64,000 nt of DNA from Lagopus muta (lineage: Eukaryota > Chordata > Aves > Galliformes > Phasianidae). The stretch lies in NCBI RefSeq assembly GCF_023343835.1, contig NC_064437.1, positions 53,146,972 to 53,210,971 of the forward strand, in the 5' to 3' direction. Positions 43,531 through 56,410 of the stretch are shown here, one piece after another. The notes below the pieces were generated by a model. The model made no database searches. It was not told where the DNA came from and saw only the letters and a program-made list of their open reading frames with translations. A program made the translations under genes and the position numbers. Each line of letters begins with the position of its first letter. Positions within the stretch are counted from its first letter, which is position 1.

Positions 43531-45034
43531 AAGCGTTGCAGGAGCATCCTTGAAGGGAGGTATAGGACTGAGCAGAAATAAGCTCAGTGTTCTCCCAGGA
43601 GAGCAAGTCTCCAGGGCAGGAAGGCTCGCTGCCCATGCATGGACCAGCCCCAATGCTCCTGCTGAGCATTTCTCTCTCTGGGCCCCTCTCCTTTTTTCAC
43701 AGCCCCTCTGAATCTGGTAGTCCTGGCACAGCTGATGGCACCTCCACTCTGGCTCCCATTTGCCTGGGGCTGATGGGGAAAGTTGGCCCCAGATCCTGGA
43801 GAAGACACAGAGACAGGGATTGTGGAATCGGTGGGTTTTTGCAGCTTGTTTCCTGCCCATAATAATAACACTTAGCACTTCCATAGCACTTGGGATGCTC
43901 CAAGCACCTACACATCTGCTCCTCATTACCACCCCACTTTCCAATTGCAGCACCTCTGCCCCCTGCCCACACACAACCTCAAGCAGCCACAGTTCTCCCC
44001 AGAAATGAGGCTACTCCTGCTTTCCCCCAGGAATCTCCTTTGGGGTAGGGTCCCGGGGAGCTGCGACTGTGTTCTGCTTTGGGGTTGGGGCAAGATACTG
44101 CTCTGACAAAGCCATGCTGTGTTCGCCAAAGGGAGAGCTGGGGCTTGTGAGTAGCAGCCCATGCTGCTCCACCGTGAAACCCACTGCAGATGTGCTGCTC
44201 TGGAGAAGAGGCGTTCATTCAATGTACAGCATCTCTCCTGCATTCGTAAGGGCTGGAGCACCAGAAGGTCCCTTGTGGCTGTCAGACGCAGTGGCCAAGA
44301 TGCAGTCTGTGATTGTGAAGTCCTGAACCAGACTGGTAAGAAGCACTATGGCTGTGCCCAGGTATTTTTGCTGACCTTGTGCTATTGTGGGCTGGAAATG
44401 GGATGCTGAGGGCTGTTGGAGCGTGGGTGCCTGATGTGTATCCCTGCTCCCATCTGGGTCCCCTGTTCAGTTTGGAGGACCCCTATCAGACGCAGTCATG
44501 GCACTGTGAAGGTCCCTGCTTCCTAGGATGACCTCTCCTTCCCATATGGCCAACAGTCTTTTTTCTTCTCTTTTCCATCTTTCAGAACTTTTATAATGTA
44601 AGGAGATGGAAAAACTCAGCTTCAGTGATCCTTTTGCCAACTCTACATTGCAGTAACACACCCTGGTGGATGGAGTCTCTCATTTTATGAGTTGCTCCCA
44701 GAGCGGATGGCAGCCCTTGCCCAAAGACGTGCTATCATGTAAGGTCAGTTACACCAGGCGGCACCAGCAGGCGTGGCAGATCTTGGTGTGCTCCCTGGTT
44801 TCGTTGCTGCCATAGCAAAGCAGACTTTGCGAGGGACTTGGAGGAGGGCTGGAAGGTGGATGCTCACAGCAAATATGAGAAAAACCCCAGTTGCAACATC
44901 CAAAAGAAAGACCAATCGACCCAAAAAACCCCAAACTCAACTACAACGGAAAATGCTGCTGAGATGCAAGGTGACAAGACGCAGGCTGTACATTGGTAGG
45001 AGAAATTTGGCTTGGAGATGTGAAATGAGATGCT

Positions 45035-45315
45035 GAGTGCTGGCTTGATTTGCATGCTCAGCCCAGCGCCCGTGAGAAGCAGCTGCCCAGCTGGGAGCCG
45101 GCCCTTTGGTAACGGCCTGCGAATTTCCCCAGGCTCCGTTAATTGCGGGCCGGCTGCTAGTTACAGCTCCCGGTCAATTGCTGGGAGTGTTGGGCCCTGC
45201 TGAACAACCCCTTGAAATCAGTTGTTAGCCCAATTAACAACCAGTTTGGCTACAGTTCGGGCTGTTAACCATCAAACAGATAACTGCTGGTCATGATTGA
45301 TTTCTCAGCAGTTGG
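45035..45315. promoter_or_regulatory. Candidate FGF8 downstream enhancer with octamer and homeodomain cores
   Basis: A compact block contains a perfect POU octamer ATTTGCAT (45048-45055), TTAATTG (45139-45145), TCAATTG, CAATTAAC and a PBX/HOX-type TGATTGAT (45294-45301), with no repeat similarity. It shares the octamer with intronic block B of FGF8. This is inference from motif density; conservation with other amniotes is the decisive test. Confidence 0.4.
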
Positions 45316-48300
45316 GGTTGCCGTAGAGGAGCCAACCTGTTCCATGAAATGCCACAAAAGCCAAGACTTGGCGCAGGCAGCTGGCTCAGACTAATGTCAG
45401 GGACATCCCACAGCAAGGTGGGCAAGGTGGCAGCTAGGATTTCTGCTTGTTTGGTTGAAATGAGGCCATCAGAGTGTGTTAGGGTGAGCCACATTCACCA
45501 CCATGTGATGCTCCAGCCCTGTTTGTAGGGCAACCACTGGTACTTGTGGTCATTGCAGCCCTCATGGATGGAGAATGTTTGGTGCCCAGCTCTCTTGCCA
45601 GTCTGTTTCTGTTCTATCCATGCAAAGATGATCTTGTCCAGTTGGAATATTCAAGTGCTTCCACATTTCTATCTGTGTGGCCAGCCAGGATCTTGGATAG
45701 GGAATGGGAACACTTCTAGAGCAGACCAGGATGTTGGCCCAACTCAGCAGGTAGGGTAGGCAGCACAGACCCATCTGTAGATATGAGTACATCTATTAAA
45801 GTCATACAATACTCTTGGAGTCATAGGTAAGGTTGGCAGGCCAGGTTTGCTTAAGGCTGTTGGTCATCTCTTTCTCCACTTCTCTCTGCTGCTTCAGAGG
45901 AACCTCAAGGTTCCTCCAGGAGCAGATCTGGCGTTCCCTGGTGTGATGCTTTGCCTGCCTACCTCATGGGAGGTATTGTTGTCCCGGGTGCCTGTCAGAT
46001 GTAACCTTGCATTCTGTATGCGATTTCCTGGTTCTCCCAAAGGGGAAAAATGAGAAATTTGGGTAAGCAGGAGAATTAAGAGCTCAGCTTTCCCACTCCT
46101 TGGATCTGTAAGCAGAATCACAGAATCACAGAACTGTAGGGGTTGGAAGGGACCTCGTTGGAAGGGACAAGAAATTATATTTGCAGCTTGTGTATTTAAA
46201 TGTTTGGGCTGAACTGCAGTCCTGGCTGGTGCATCTCCTGCCTGCCTTTTTCTCCCAGCAGCTGTTGGTAAATGCATCCCTCCAGGATGAAGCTGCTGCT
46301 TGGGCTTTGACTTTCTCTGTTTTACAGAAAGCTATAAACGGAAGCAGTTGGTTTTGTTGGGGGGCTTTTTTTAGATGCTGAGAAGTCTCCATCGCCCCCA
46401 GGCTGGCTCTGCTTTCAGCAGACAGCATGCCTGAGCCAAGCACTCAGCAGAGGATCCAGTATAGGAGAAGCAGTGCAGGATTTACAAGGGCTCCTCTGCT
46501 CAAGTCCTGCATCCTAACTCCTCCTCTACAAGAGGCCAAGGAGGTGGTCCAGTGGGGAACTGATGCTTATATGCTATAATCTGAGCTATAAATGAAGTAC
46601 AAAGCCACAAAAGTGATCCTTTGCTAAACCTCACGTCCAATTCTATAACTTGGACTGCATGCTGGACCTTGTCCCACATCCCAGCTGGAAGGAACCTGCT
46701 CTGTGCAAGTTTTAAATTCGCAGGGATTGCTCTGACTGTCCGGTCCAAACCTCCAGCAACACCTGGACAAGGGGATCCTGCTCAGTGCCTTCTGAGCGAA
46801 AGCCAAGGGCAACGAAAGAAAGATTTCCTGTAGAGTTGCCATATTTCAGTATTATTTGGTATTTCTCACTTGAAACTGTGTCACTTCACCTCCTGGCGCC
46901 TGGTCTTGCACTCACCCTTTCAGTTCATAGTGCCATCCCACTTCACCAAGGCAGGTTTTCCAGGTATCTCTGCACACTGCAGCTGTTTCTTTCAGCTTTC
47001 CCATCTGTCAGCATCTCCTGTGGAGCCTGAGCATACTGGCTATAGCACCCAGTGATGGAGCCCACCCCTGGCTGTGCTGGGGATGCTGTGAGGGCAGTGA
47101 TGCAGTGACACCCATGGGACAATCTCCCTCATTGAATCCTTGGCGTGGAAGTGCAGTAAGGGCATGGTTGCAGGCTTCTGTCCTCCATACAAAGGCTGCA
47201 GTGCAACTCCAAAGCAGAAGTGGCTTTGTTTGTGGAATGAGTTCTGAAGAGCTGAGCCTTGCTATTGCTCAGGAGGGCTCCATCTCTGACATTCGAATGT
47301 CCAGCTGGCCTGAAGTCAGAGTTATTTTTGCTCTCTGTTGTGATAGGGTAAACTTGCAGTCATTCTTCTGGCTTCAGTAGACTTGCTCTGGGTTAGTTCA
47401 GACAAGAGAAGAGGTTTGTTGCACCTCATTATCCCCAGTGGCCATGCATGCAGTTCTCTTACACCAAATGGAGACAGCAGTGAGCACAGAGGCATTCATG
47501 CAGGGTTAGGGTAGAGACTGCCTGGGGAGCTGCTTGCTGTCCCACAGCACTGCCCTGGCAGTGACTGAAGGACAGGGAGGGCACAACTGGGCAGTTGCAA
47601 TACATGCAGCACCCAGTGCTGACCTGCATCCCTCTGCAATCCCCACCCAGCTAGCTGTAAGAAAACCTCCTTCCTGATCATTACTGCTAGATGGCAAAAG
47701 AGCATCCCTAATAGTGGTGGTGGCTGATAGGTGCTGAGCCCTTGCAGCCCCCATGGCAGGATCCAGGCACTTTGCTCCCACTTGTTCACCTCAAGGAGCG
47801 GAGTGTTTCACCACCTCCCTGCACAGAGCCGTGCCTTTGCCATGCACTTGACATCAGCACAGGGGATTACTTGTGCCTGATGGCTGTCTCCACCACCTCG
47901 TGTCACCAAGCAGAGATGTGCAGTGCCTGGTGCAAGGCTGAGCTCCAGAGCTTTGCTGTCAGCATGGAGGGATGTGGCATCCTGTGGAGCAGTGGGATGC
48001 TGAAACCTGCAGGAGGGAATCACAGCGGGGCTTTCCCTCCAGCTGTGATGGTCCGTGAGCTGGGATTTTGGATGAAAGGCAGGCTCTCAGCACTGTGACA
48101 CACGATCACCTTATGCATGGTGAGGATGTGGCATTTCTTCTGCCCACCGCCTGTACTGTGTGGGAGAATTCTGGAGATGGGAGCTCAGGGACGTGTGGCA
48201 GCAGGTGGGGCACCGACGGCCAAGGTCAGAATCTGCTCTGCAGTCTGGCAGAGCCCTGAGTGCTGCTTGTACCAGGTGTACTCCCTTGCTGGCCTTTTTG

Positions 48301-50012
48301 CATGGGATGCTACTGCCGTCACTGGATGCTGGCAGGGGACCCTGATGCAAACAGCCCCAGGAAGTCCAAAGAGCACTCACTCACCCATGCAGACGAGAGC
48401 AAGAGGAGAGTCTGCAACCTGCTACGGAGAGCTCATCTGCAGAATCCTCCTCATACTGCTGCTTGCTCTATAACATCCTGATGGAAGCAGAAACCCTGAA
48501 GCCATTAGCTGCTGCTATTTCAAAGGGTGCACTGTGGCAATGCTCTAAAATTCTTCAAAATCCTATTTAAGACTGGAGGCAGCAGGAAGAACGCCAGGAT
48601 GCTGCAGAACAGCACAGTGCACCGAGCTGCAACCCGAGTGCCCCAATTACTGCAGCAAGCTGTCATGGACAGCAACAGGTCTGCTTGAGTTATTCAGCCT
48701 GTACTGAGCTGCTGAGGAAATCTGTGACCTTCCTTGAAACCAGAGCATCAGCTCAGCCTGTGTAACCTCGGCAGCGAGCTCGGGGCAGGAAGCACAGCAG
48801 TGAGCGATGGGGGCAGTAGCTTTGCTGAGGAAATGCATTTAATTTGAGCTACGCTGCAGTTTTTTGTTTGGAAAAAAATGTTGATGCAGTAACATTCTCT
48901 GCAGTAACCAGGGGTGGATTAAAGGTCACAGAGATAATGTAGCATGTTGAATTCACAGGCAGTAGATGAGGTGAGTCCCAGACCCACTGGGAATGTCTCC
49001 CTGAAGGTCTTCTCTGCAGCTTTGCCTGCTCTGCTCAAGAACTGGGTTTGCACCTCTTTCCTATCAGGTTTCACTCTTTCCTGGACCTTCTTTTCCTTGA
49101 GATTCACCTCCAGATCCCTTTGCTCGATTTATGCCCGCAGTTAACGCAGTTCTTTGCGATGCTGACTGTGCACACAGCTGGGTCTCACTGCACAGCATGT
49201 TCCTAGGCAGCAGGAGGAGATGGTTTCCCCACTTTGCTGGAACTGTTGTGGGCGTCTGAGCTTTGTGCGAAAAGTTATAACAGAGCTGATGTCAAGTTTG
49301 CAGGTCCCTGGAAGCTTAGTGCAGATTTCCCAGAGGTTTTGGAGCATGCATGAAGGATGTTGCAGTGCAAACTTTATTTCATCCTTATCACCCAGAGGAG
49401 ACAAATGCAGCCTTCCTCTCAACGACTATTGAACCAGCTGGATAAAAATCCAGCAAGGAAGCAACCTGTGCCTGCAGACCCCCCCAGTATTGTGTGCTCT
49501 GTCCCAGCAGAGGGAGCCCGAGTTTATTAACAAATCCAGGCCTGAGATAGGCGCTATCAAGGTGGTACCGAGCCTGGGTAGGACGTGTACTGCAGGAGGA
49601 GGGATGCTGAGACCAAGCCAAGGGATGGATGGCCTGCAAGAATTGTTGGACTTGTTTGTTGCACGGGGAAACGTTCTGCACGGAAAGATACATCAGAACC
49701 ATGCTTCATGGATGTACTGTTCCTGATCCATGTTTTTTTTTTGAGCCAAATGGGAGCATTTGAACTGATTTCCCTGGGATTTTGAGGCTCTGTGTTTGTG
49801 CACAGAGGGCTCCGGTGGAGGAACAGGAGCACCTTCAGCTTTGATGCCATGGGTGCTCCCATGGGCACAAAGGTATCTAGGAGAGGAAAGAGGATGCCGC
49901 TGGAATATGGGAGAGTCACCGATCGTTTTAGCTCATATCCAAACATCATTTAAATCGGCACAAAGCTTCCTGTTAGCATGAGCTGGCCTGGCCAAGCCAA
50001 GGCACTTCTTTT
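45316..50012. other. Gene-free interval, middle part
   Basis: Unique sequence without a recognisable exon, RNA gene or long repeat apart from one short CR1 fragment. Open frames are short and unsupported. Confidence 0.55.
46115..46170 (-). mobile_element. CR1 LINE 3' tail fragment
   Basis: AGAATCACAGAATCACAGAA followed by GGTTGGAAGGGACC is the reversed terminal octamer repeat and 3' end of a very short CR1 copy. Confidence 0.8.
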
Positions 50013-50225
50013 AGAATCATAGAATCATTAAGACTGGAAAAAGCCTCTAAGATCATCTGATCCACCTGCAAGCAATACTGCCCACTAATCACATCCCTCA
50101 GTGCCACATTTACCCTTTTCTTGGGCACGTCCAGGGACAGTGACCCCACCACCTCCCTGGGCAGCCTGAGCAGTGCCTCATCATGCTTTCTGAGGAATTC
50201 TTCCTAACATCCAAGTTGAGAAGCT
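50013..50225 (-). mobile_element. CR1 LINE 3' tail
   Basis: AATCATAGAATCATTAAGAC, then TCCAGGGACAGTGACCCCAC and CCTCCCTGGGCAGCCTG, is a reversed CR1 3' end of ~210 bases. It is diverged, suggesting an older subfamily than the copy at 43460. Confidence 0.9.
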
Positions 50226-50439
50226 GGATAACAAACTAGGATAATTCTGGGCATGGGGATGGGAAGGCAGACGGTTCAGGCTGTGCTCTAAGCAGCAGCC
50301 GGACATCTTCCAAGGCAACTTTTGAAAGGAAGGTTAAATTTCTCCAAGATAAGGAGAGCTTCAGTGAGCTGGAATGCATCGCAGCCTCTCTCCCCCCCTC
50401 CTCCCCCCCCAGCTCACCCTACGATAACAGCTGTTGTGT

Positions 50440-50740
50440 TGGAAACCTAATGCTGATGAAAGAGTTAAGGGCTGGTTGATGGGCAATATCGGTGACACAC
50501 CTCTGAATTGAGCATACTCCTGGAGTGAGACTGCGGACTGGTGTTACTCAATGAATAGAGGCCACTCCAAGGGAGTTTTTCCTTGAATAGAATGGGGTCA
50601 GGGAGCCGCTTTGGGGAACAATGGTTGCCACCGGCTAGCTGAATTTCTTACAATCACACACCATACCCCCTGATCAAATAGCTCCTTTGTCAGCCTGATA
50701 TAAAAACATGTCATACAATGATGATCTGGAAGAATGACAT
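50440..50740. promoter_or_regulatory. Weak candidate regulatory block with SOX-type sites
   Basis: Unique sequence just after a C/T-rich tract carries AACAATGG (SOX core), CCTTTGTC and GATCAAAT (near TCF/LEF). It is only suggestive and could be chance. Confidence 0.2.
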
Positions 50741-52129
50741 GAGCTGGGCTTTCAAAGAGATCAGAAGGGCTTGTTTGGCACAAAAAGAGCCCCCATCAGA
50801 GTCAAGACAGAAAAAAATGGGGAATAAAAGGGGGTGAATGGAAACAAACAGCAATAACAACAACAGCAGAAAAGAGGGCAAGTTGGAATCTTGGGTCTGG
50901 CTTGTTTCATTGCATCCCATGGCCGCGGCAGCACCGTGTGGCTGCGTTGGAGCTGTTTGGGTACAGACGTGGATGTCAGATTGAGCTGCCATTGGGATCC
51001 CATTGTCATTCTGCACTGGGACAGAAGAAATTGCTGGATGGGAAAAGGTCACTTGGCCCAACGAATCATCTCACCCCCCTCCGAAAGTCTCTCAGCACCA
51101 TCTCTCTGCTTTCTCACTGTAGTTCTCTGCCTTTCTAATGCAGTGTTCATCTGCTGCCTTTATGCCTCCATACAAAGTTCAGATTGCTGCTCTTGTCCAT
51201 CTGCTTATAGGAGCTGGAAAATGTCTTTATTCAGCCCAGTTCTCTTGTTATATTTCATTTTTTTTTTCTTCTTGGAGTCCATACACTCTTTACAATCCTC
51301 TTCCAATGGTTCACAGGGACGTTACAGAGTTTTGATGGAAAGAAAGAGGTTTCCCCAAATAATGCTTTAAGATGTGCAGGGAAGTGGATCCCTCTTGGCT
51401 GCTTCCAGGGGAGCCGCATTCTTGCAGAACCTATTGCAGGAGTCCCAAGAGATGGCATTTGCATTCAATCATGGCAATTATTTGCAGGCTAGGAAAGTTC
51501 AGCAATTGTGGAATAAGGCAACAGGAGATACTGGGCAGTTCCAGCACCTACAAGTGTAGGAAGCAGCCTATATTTGGATTCTAACCTTGCATTACATAAA
51601 ATAAGCAGTTGGAATAGTCAGAAAAAATAATTGCATTTTGTCATTCTTATAACATATGCTGCTTGGCACATATTCATTTATAGAAGAAGTAATTGGCAAA
51701 TTGTGTTTACACATTGCATTGCTTATTAAATACACAGACTATTTATAGGCACATCCACATCCTCACTCCATAGTGATGTGTATAAGCCAAACGAAATTAC
51801 TGCTGACCTGCACGCTTGAGCTCTTCCATTCCTTTACCGAAAAGTCTGCACTGCACAAAAGATGGGTCATAATTAATCACTTATTCTCCTGAAACACAGC
51901 TCTGAACAGCTGTGCAGCTGGCTGAAAACAGTGATTTATTTAGAATTGTTCCAACTGGAACCTGCAGGTACCCACTTCTTATATGGAGAACCAAACCCAA
52001 CCTAGGTCTGGGTGATGGATGGCACTGCCCAAATGGAGCGCCTTGCTGAGAGCAGGTATCTCCAGTGCTGGCTTTGATCATTAAAGCACATTGAGACCCC
52101 CTCCTTCCACCATTTTGTAGTCAACTGGA

Positions 52130-52330
52130 GCCAACTGGGGTTGAGAAGAAGCACTTGGCATTCCCAGACAATTGTGGGTGCCCTATCTCTGGAGGTGCTC
52201 AAGACCAGATTGGATGGGGCCCTGGGCCCTGATCTGATGGGTGACACCCAGCCCACCACAGGGATTGGAACTGGATGGGCTTTAAGGTCCCTTCCAGTGT
52301 GAGCCATCCTGTGATTCGATGATACGGGTC
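52130..52330 (+). mobile_element. CR1 LINE 3' tail
   Basis: CTGGAGGTGCTCAAGACCAG, GGATGGGGCCCTGGGCCCTG and CTTTAAGGTCCCTTCCAG followed by GTGATTCGATGATAC match a CR1 3' end in + orientation. Confidence 0.9.
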
Positions 52331-55300
52331 CATGCCATGACCATCTGGATGATCTCTGTGAGTAAAATCTGATTCTAGATGTGGAGCATCTCTGTTCTGG
52401 GGTCAGCCTTTCTGTATTACGGAAGCTATGGATAGGCCATGTGGACGATGTCTTGGGTAATCTGTTTTGATGCAAAACTGTGTAATTTTGTTGTGTTGTT
52501 TATAGCAACCTCTCCTCTGACTCTGAGACTTTGGATAACTCAGGGAAAGAAAAAAAATGATGTTAAGGGAATATTAACTGCATAACTATTCCAAAGGTTG
52601 GGGGCATAACTAGGCCAGGTTGTACACACACCTTAATTCTGTCCCTTTGTCAGCAGGTGGTTGATGGAAATGTAAGTGACACGGTCACCCTGGTTGTTTC
52701 CACGTCACTTCGCCCTGCTGCTGGTCCCGCTGGCTCTGCTCAGCTGGATCTCGCCTCGTCAAGTTTCCAGAGAACCTCCTTGCATTCTGCTCTGGTTCCC
52801 ATCCTGCCGTTATAACCTCGGCGTTGGGAGCAAGCCTGGAAAATTTCAGGATGAAAACCGAAACCTTCCAAAAGGTAGGAGCACATAAAAATCAGAGGAT
52901 ATTAATGCAGCAGCAGCTGGACTTCTGCTTTAATAATGTGTATTTCGTAGAGCACGTAGCCATTTGGGTCAGATACGGGTATTTCTGCGCACTTCTGTTA
53001 AAACAAACCCCACGCCAGCAATACAACAAGAGGCTGATATACTATCTTAAAATACTAATTACCGAGCTCCTTTCTTCTGACGGGTCTACTAAGGGTACTT
53101 CAGATGGATACGTGAGAATTGATCAAAGATTCGGCAGGCTGTTGCCACTGCTCACTGGGCATTGCAACCCAAAGGAGAACCCGACTCCCATGAAAAAGAT
53201 ACGGTGTTTTTACAAGCAATAAAACCCGCCGGTCACTTGATTGCTATGGGGATGGGTACAACCAAACCGGGCTTTCTTAAGGCAGAAACAAAAAGGGACA
53301 TGGGAGAGGGAGGGAGAGTGCGAGCGAGCGGGAGCTGAATTGATTTCAGTCTGTTCAGGTCTAGCTGGAAAACACAATGCGTTGAAACGCTCCCTGAGTC
53401 GGCAGGCTTCTTTTCCTGGGTTTTTCCCATGGTTTGAAGTGGAGAGGGAGGGATGGCATTAGAAAAAGTGTGTGAGAGAGAGAGACGGGGCTGTAGGAAA
53501 GGGAGAGAGATGAGAGACATCATTTGGAAGGGTGAAAATAGTCCATTCCTTCTGGGGAGTGGAAAACTTTGATGTCAGCGTCTCTGGTTTTAAAGTGGCA
53601 GTGTCAGGTTCAGGCTGAAAGGCTCTGGTATTTGAATCTTTGTCTGAGCTTGCGCTCACACCTGCACTGCAGGCACCTGCTGGGTGCAGATGAGTGGTGC
53701 AAAATAGGCACACGGCAGCACAGGTCTGCATGGCTCCTGCTGGAGGCTCATGCTGAGAGCCTCTCCTACTCATCTGAAAGAATAGGACCAAATTTGTCGC
53801 TTGTGGCACTCAGGTGATCCTGGCAGAGCTGATCCGCAGTGCATATGGCTTCTCCTTTCCTCCATTCTGAGAGCAGAAAGGTTTGCACCCTGGTGGGGCT
53901 GTCGAGCAGCAAGATCATCCTGCTGGAACCTTCAGCCCATATTTTGCCAGGCACGAACACGACACAAAAGTAAAATGTTTGAGAATTCTGCAGAATTTCA
54001 GATCAAGCCAATGATGAATGCAAACGTTACTGTGCACAGGGTGGCTTGTGTGTCCTGATGGGATAGGGACAGCGAATCAGTGTGTGTTCCATTGACAGCC
54101 CTCCTCTATCGGAGGCAGAGATTTGGACTAGAATCCCAGGAATGTTGGCATTTTCTTTCCCAATCCTCGTTTTCAGTGAAAGGCCCACTTTCGTGGCAGG
54201 TGGGCTGGAGAAGGGAGGTTTTCATGACTCTTTATTCTTGGATTTATAATCTGACACGCTGTACGCACATGTGCTTGTCACAGGGCTGTGTGAGGTGCCC
54301 ACCACCATCCACGCATGGTCCAGCAGATGTTATAGCCATCAAGTGTGTTTTCTTCCTGTTCCAAAGGAAAACATTCTCTATTTTGGGATGTGGGATTTTT
54401 TTTTTTAAACTGATCTAAATAAACAAACAAAAATAGTGGTGGAGAGGTAGGGCTTACATGATCATAAGAAACCTGTGTAAATGAGGATCTAAGCCTGTTC
54501 CCTGACCCATAAACTGGGTTAGTAATTAGTTGCTCCTGCAGTTTGTTGTCACAAAACCTGAGGTTAGGCTGTGGACTGTTTGGAAATTGTCAGCATTAGC
54601 AATATTGGATACCCAAACCTAGACTTACAGCAGTGCCTTGGTTGCTGCTTACAATGGGATCTGAGGGTCTGAGGCCACAGCAGAGGTCGCATCCTGTAAT
54701 TCTGCAAATTTGTAATTGTTGCAAGTAATTAGACTCTGTCTTGGTTGTCTGCTCCAGACAGACCCAAAGCTGCTTGTAGGATTGGGTCCACCCACATACC
54801 TTATCTTACTCCGTAAGCAAAGCTTCAGGTACGGTAGCAGAACACCCTCCAAGGGACCCCTCTGTGACCATGGGCACAAAGAGCTGGGATACCACCAGAC
54901 TTACCCATGGACAGGGTCTGGGTCAAGCCACATAGGTGGCAGGAACATGCAGAATAAAACAGTACCATTGCCACTGTTAGAGCGAGGTTACTCTTAGACT
55001 GCTCACTGAACACTCCAAAATGTTTTGGAACGACCCGTGGAATTAATGAAAACTGAGTTGAAAATTGCTAGTTGTAAGTCTTGTTCTTACTCTCAAAGAA
55101 GCCAACGGGAATTTGGATGTTTAGTTCTTTAGACTCTAAGTATGAAAGGAAAAAGCCCCTAAAATATCTTCATAGGTAGCCCCTATAAAAGCACAAGATT
55201 CAAAAGCATTCCTTCAGGAGATCAAGGACGGTCCAGCCTTTGAAGCCGGGAGGATTGGGAAATTTAAAGATCTTTGTGGCAATCATATTGTGCCATTACA

Positions 55301-55670
55301 AATCTACCATTTGGAATTGTAAAGCATTTAAAAGGAATGATTCCAAATTCCACAGCTGTCTGGTGAGTGACAACTTGATGTGGCCTCAGGGGTAGGAAGA
55401 AGGTCATTGTTGGGAAAACAGTTAAAATGAACATTTTCCGAACAGATGCTTCAGATAATACTTTGATAAATGAGGTTAAAAACAAATAAAATAATCCGGG
55501 TGACTTTCAGAAAATAGCAGACTGGCAAAACAAACAAACCAAACTCAAAATGCAATGACAAGAAACGGGTGTAGGGTTGGTACTTAGAAAAAGCTGATAG
55601 AAGACTGTTCAAAATGAAACGAACAACAAACAGAGTCTAAAATGACGCAATTCTGCTGGCTTGGGGAGGT
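52331..55670. other. Gene-free interval, distal part
   Basis: Unique sequence with a GA-rich tract at ~53290-53515. A consensus-like TCF/LEF site (GATCAAAG, 53121-53128) lies within an open frame of 132 codons (52824-53222) that does not start with ATG and is not supported as a gene. CTTTGATA occurs at 55461-55468. Confidence 0.5.
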
Positions 55671-55679
55671 GATACTTTA

Positions 55680-56060
55680 TTTTTTTAGCTGCACTGCAAT
55701 TGAAGAGAACTTCCATAACAGTCAACTGTTGAATTTGATACACGAAAATATTTGACAGTCTATTCTCATTGTCTTATTTTTCAAGCCATCGAAGCGGCTT
55801 GGCTGCTGATGAAAATACAAAAGCGTTGCATGTGCCTGGTAAGTGGATAATGAGAGCGACCCCCTTGGTTTAGTATCTTTGTCAGCAGAGTGCAGTGAGA
55901 AAAGTAAACACACAGCATCACCGCTGACAAACTGATTTATGGAATTGTTTGTTTTCATAATTTTCAGCATGGCTATGAATAAAGGTCCCGATCCTGCGGC
56001 TGCTAAGTGCCTCGTAGGGATGGCTGCTGGCTGCGCGCCCTTCGCTCTCACTGAGAGCTC
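55680..56060. promoter_or_regulatory. Candidate enhancer with forkhead-type sites
   Basis: AT-rich unique block with GTAAACA (forkhead core, in AAAGTAAACACAC), TTTATGG, TTGTTTGTTTTC and CATAATTTTC. It ends in a short CpG-containing stretch. No repeat similarity is seen and frames are short, which fits a constrained non-coding element. Conservation is untested. Confidence 0.35.
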
Positions 56061-56279
56061 CCTGTAGCTGTGGTTTGGAACTACACAGCATAGGGTCTGT
56101 CGGGATTATTGTTAAGGGAAGATTTTTCCTCGTCCTTTTACAGAACTCATACCAAATAGTTTCTAGTTCTGATTTCTTCTGGCAGCCCTTTTATAGGTAA
56201 AACCAAATCGATACATATAAACCGGGGGAAAAAAAGAAGAAAATTCACTCTTAAATTCAGCATAACCTTTTAATTTTAT

Positions 56280-56410
56280 CCTCTTTAATCCTTTGATATT
56301 TTTTTGTGCTTCTACTGCAGAAAAGCAATTCTGCTAATCACCTTTGTGCCAATCCCTGCATTCCTGACAATAGCGTGAACAGCTTCCATCAAAGTCTTTG
56401 ATGTGGGAAA
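56280..56410. promoter_or_regulatory. TCF/LEF site cluster including a perfect inverted pair
   Basis: CTTTGATA at 56291-56298 is followed ~90 bases later by a 17-base perfect palindrome, CATCAAAG-T-CTTTGATG, at 56387-56403. This places two opposed TCF/LEF consensus sites back to back. FGF8 responds to Wnt/beta-catenin signalling in limb and brain, so this is a plausible Wnt-responsive element for the neighbouring gene. Confidence 0.45.

Larger units (their letters stand above)
41451..45030. other. Start of the FGF8-FBXW4 gene-free interval
   Basis: GC-moderate unique sequence with several CR1 tails (listed separately). No exon or RNA gene is seen. In mammals this interval and FBXW4 introns carry FGF8 enhancers, so it may be regulatory. 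Confidence 0.6.

Noticed and set aside
45780-45840. CATACAATACTCTTGGAGTCATAGG resembled a reversed CR1 end
   Set aside because: The match is limited to a few CATA/TCATAG words; the diagnostic GGTTGGAAGGGACC segment is missing.
52824-53222. 132-codon + frame in the gene-free interval
   Set aside because: Starts with TTG, has no recognisable domain and no splice or promoter context. It is more plausibly non-coding sequence that happens to be open.
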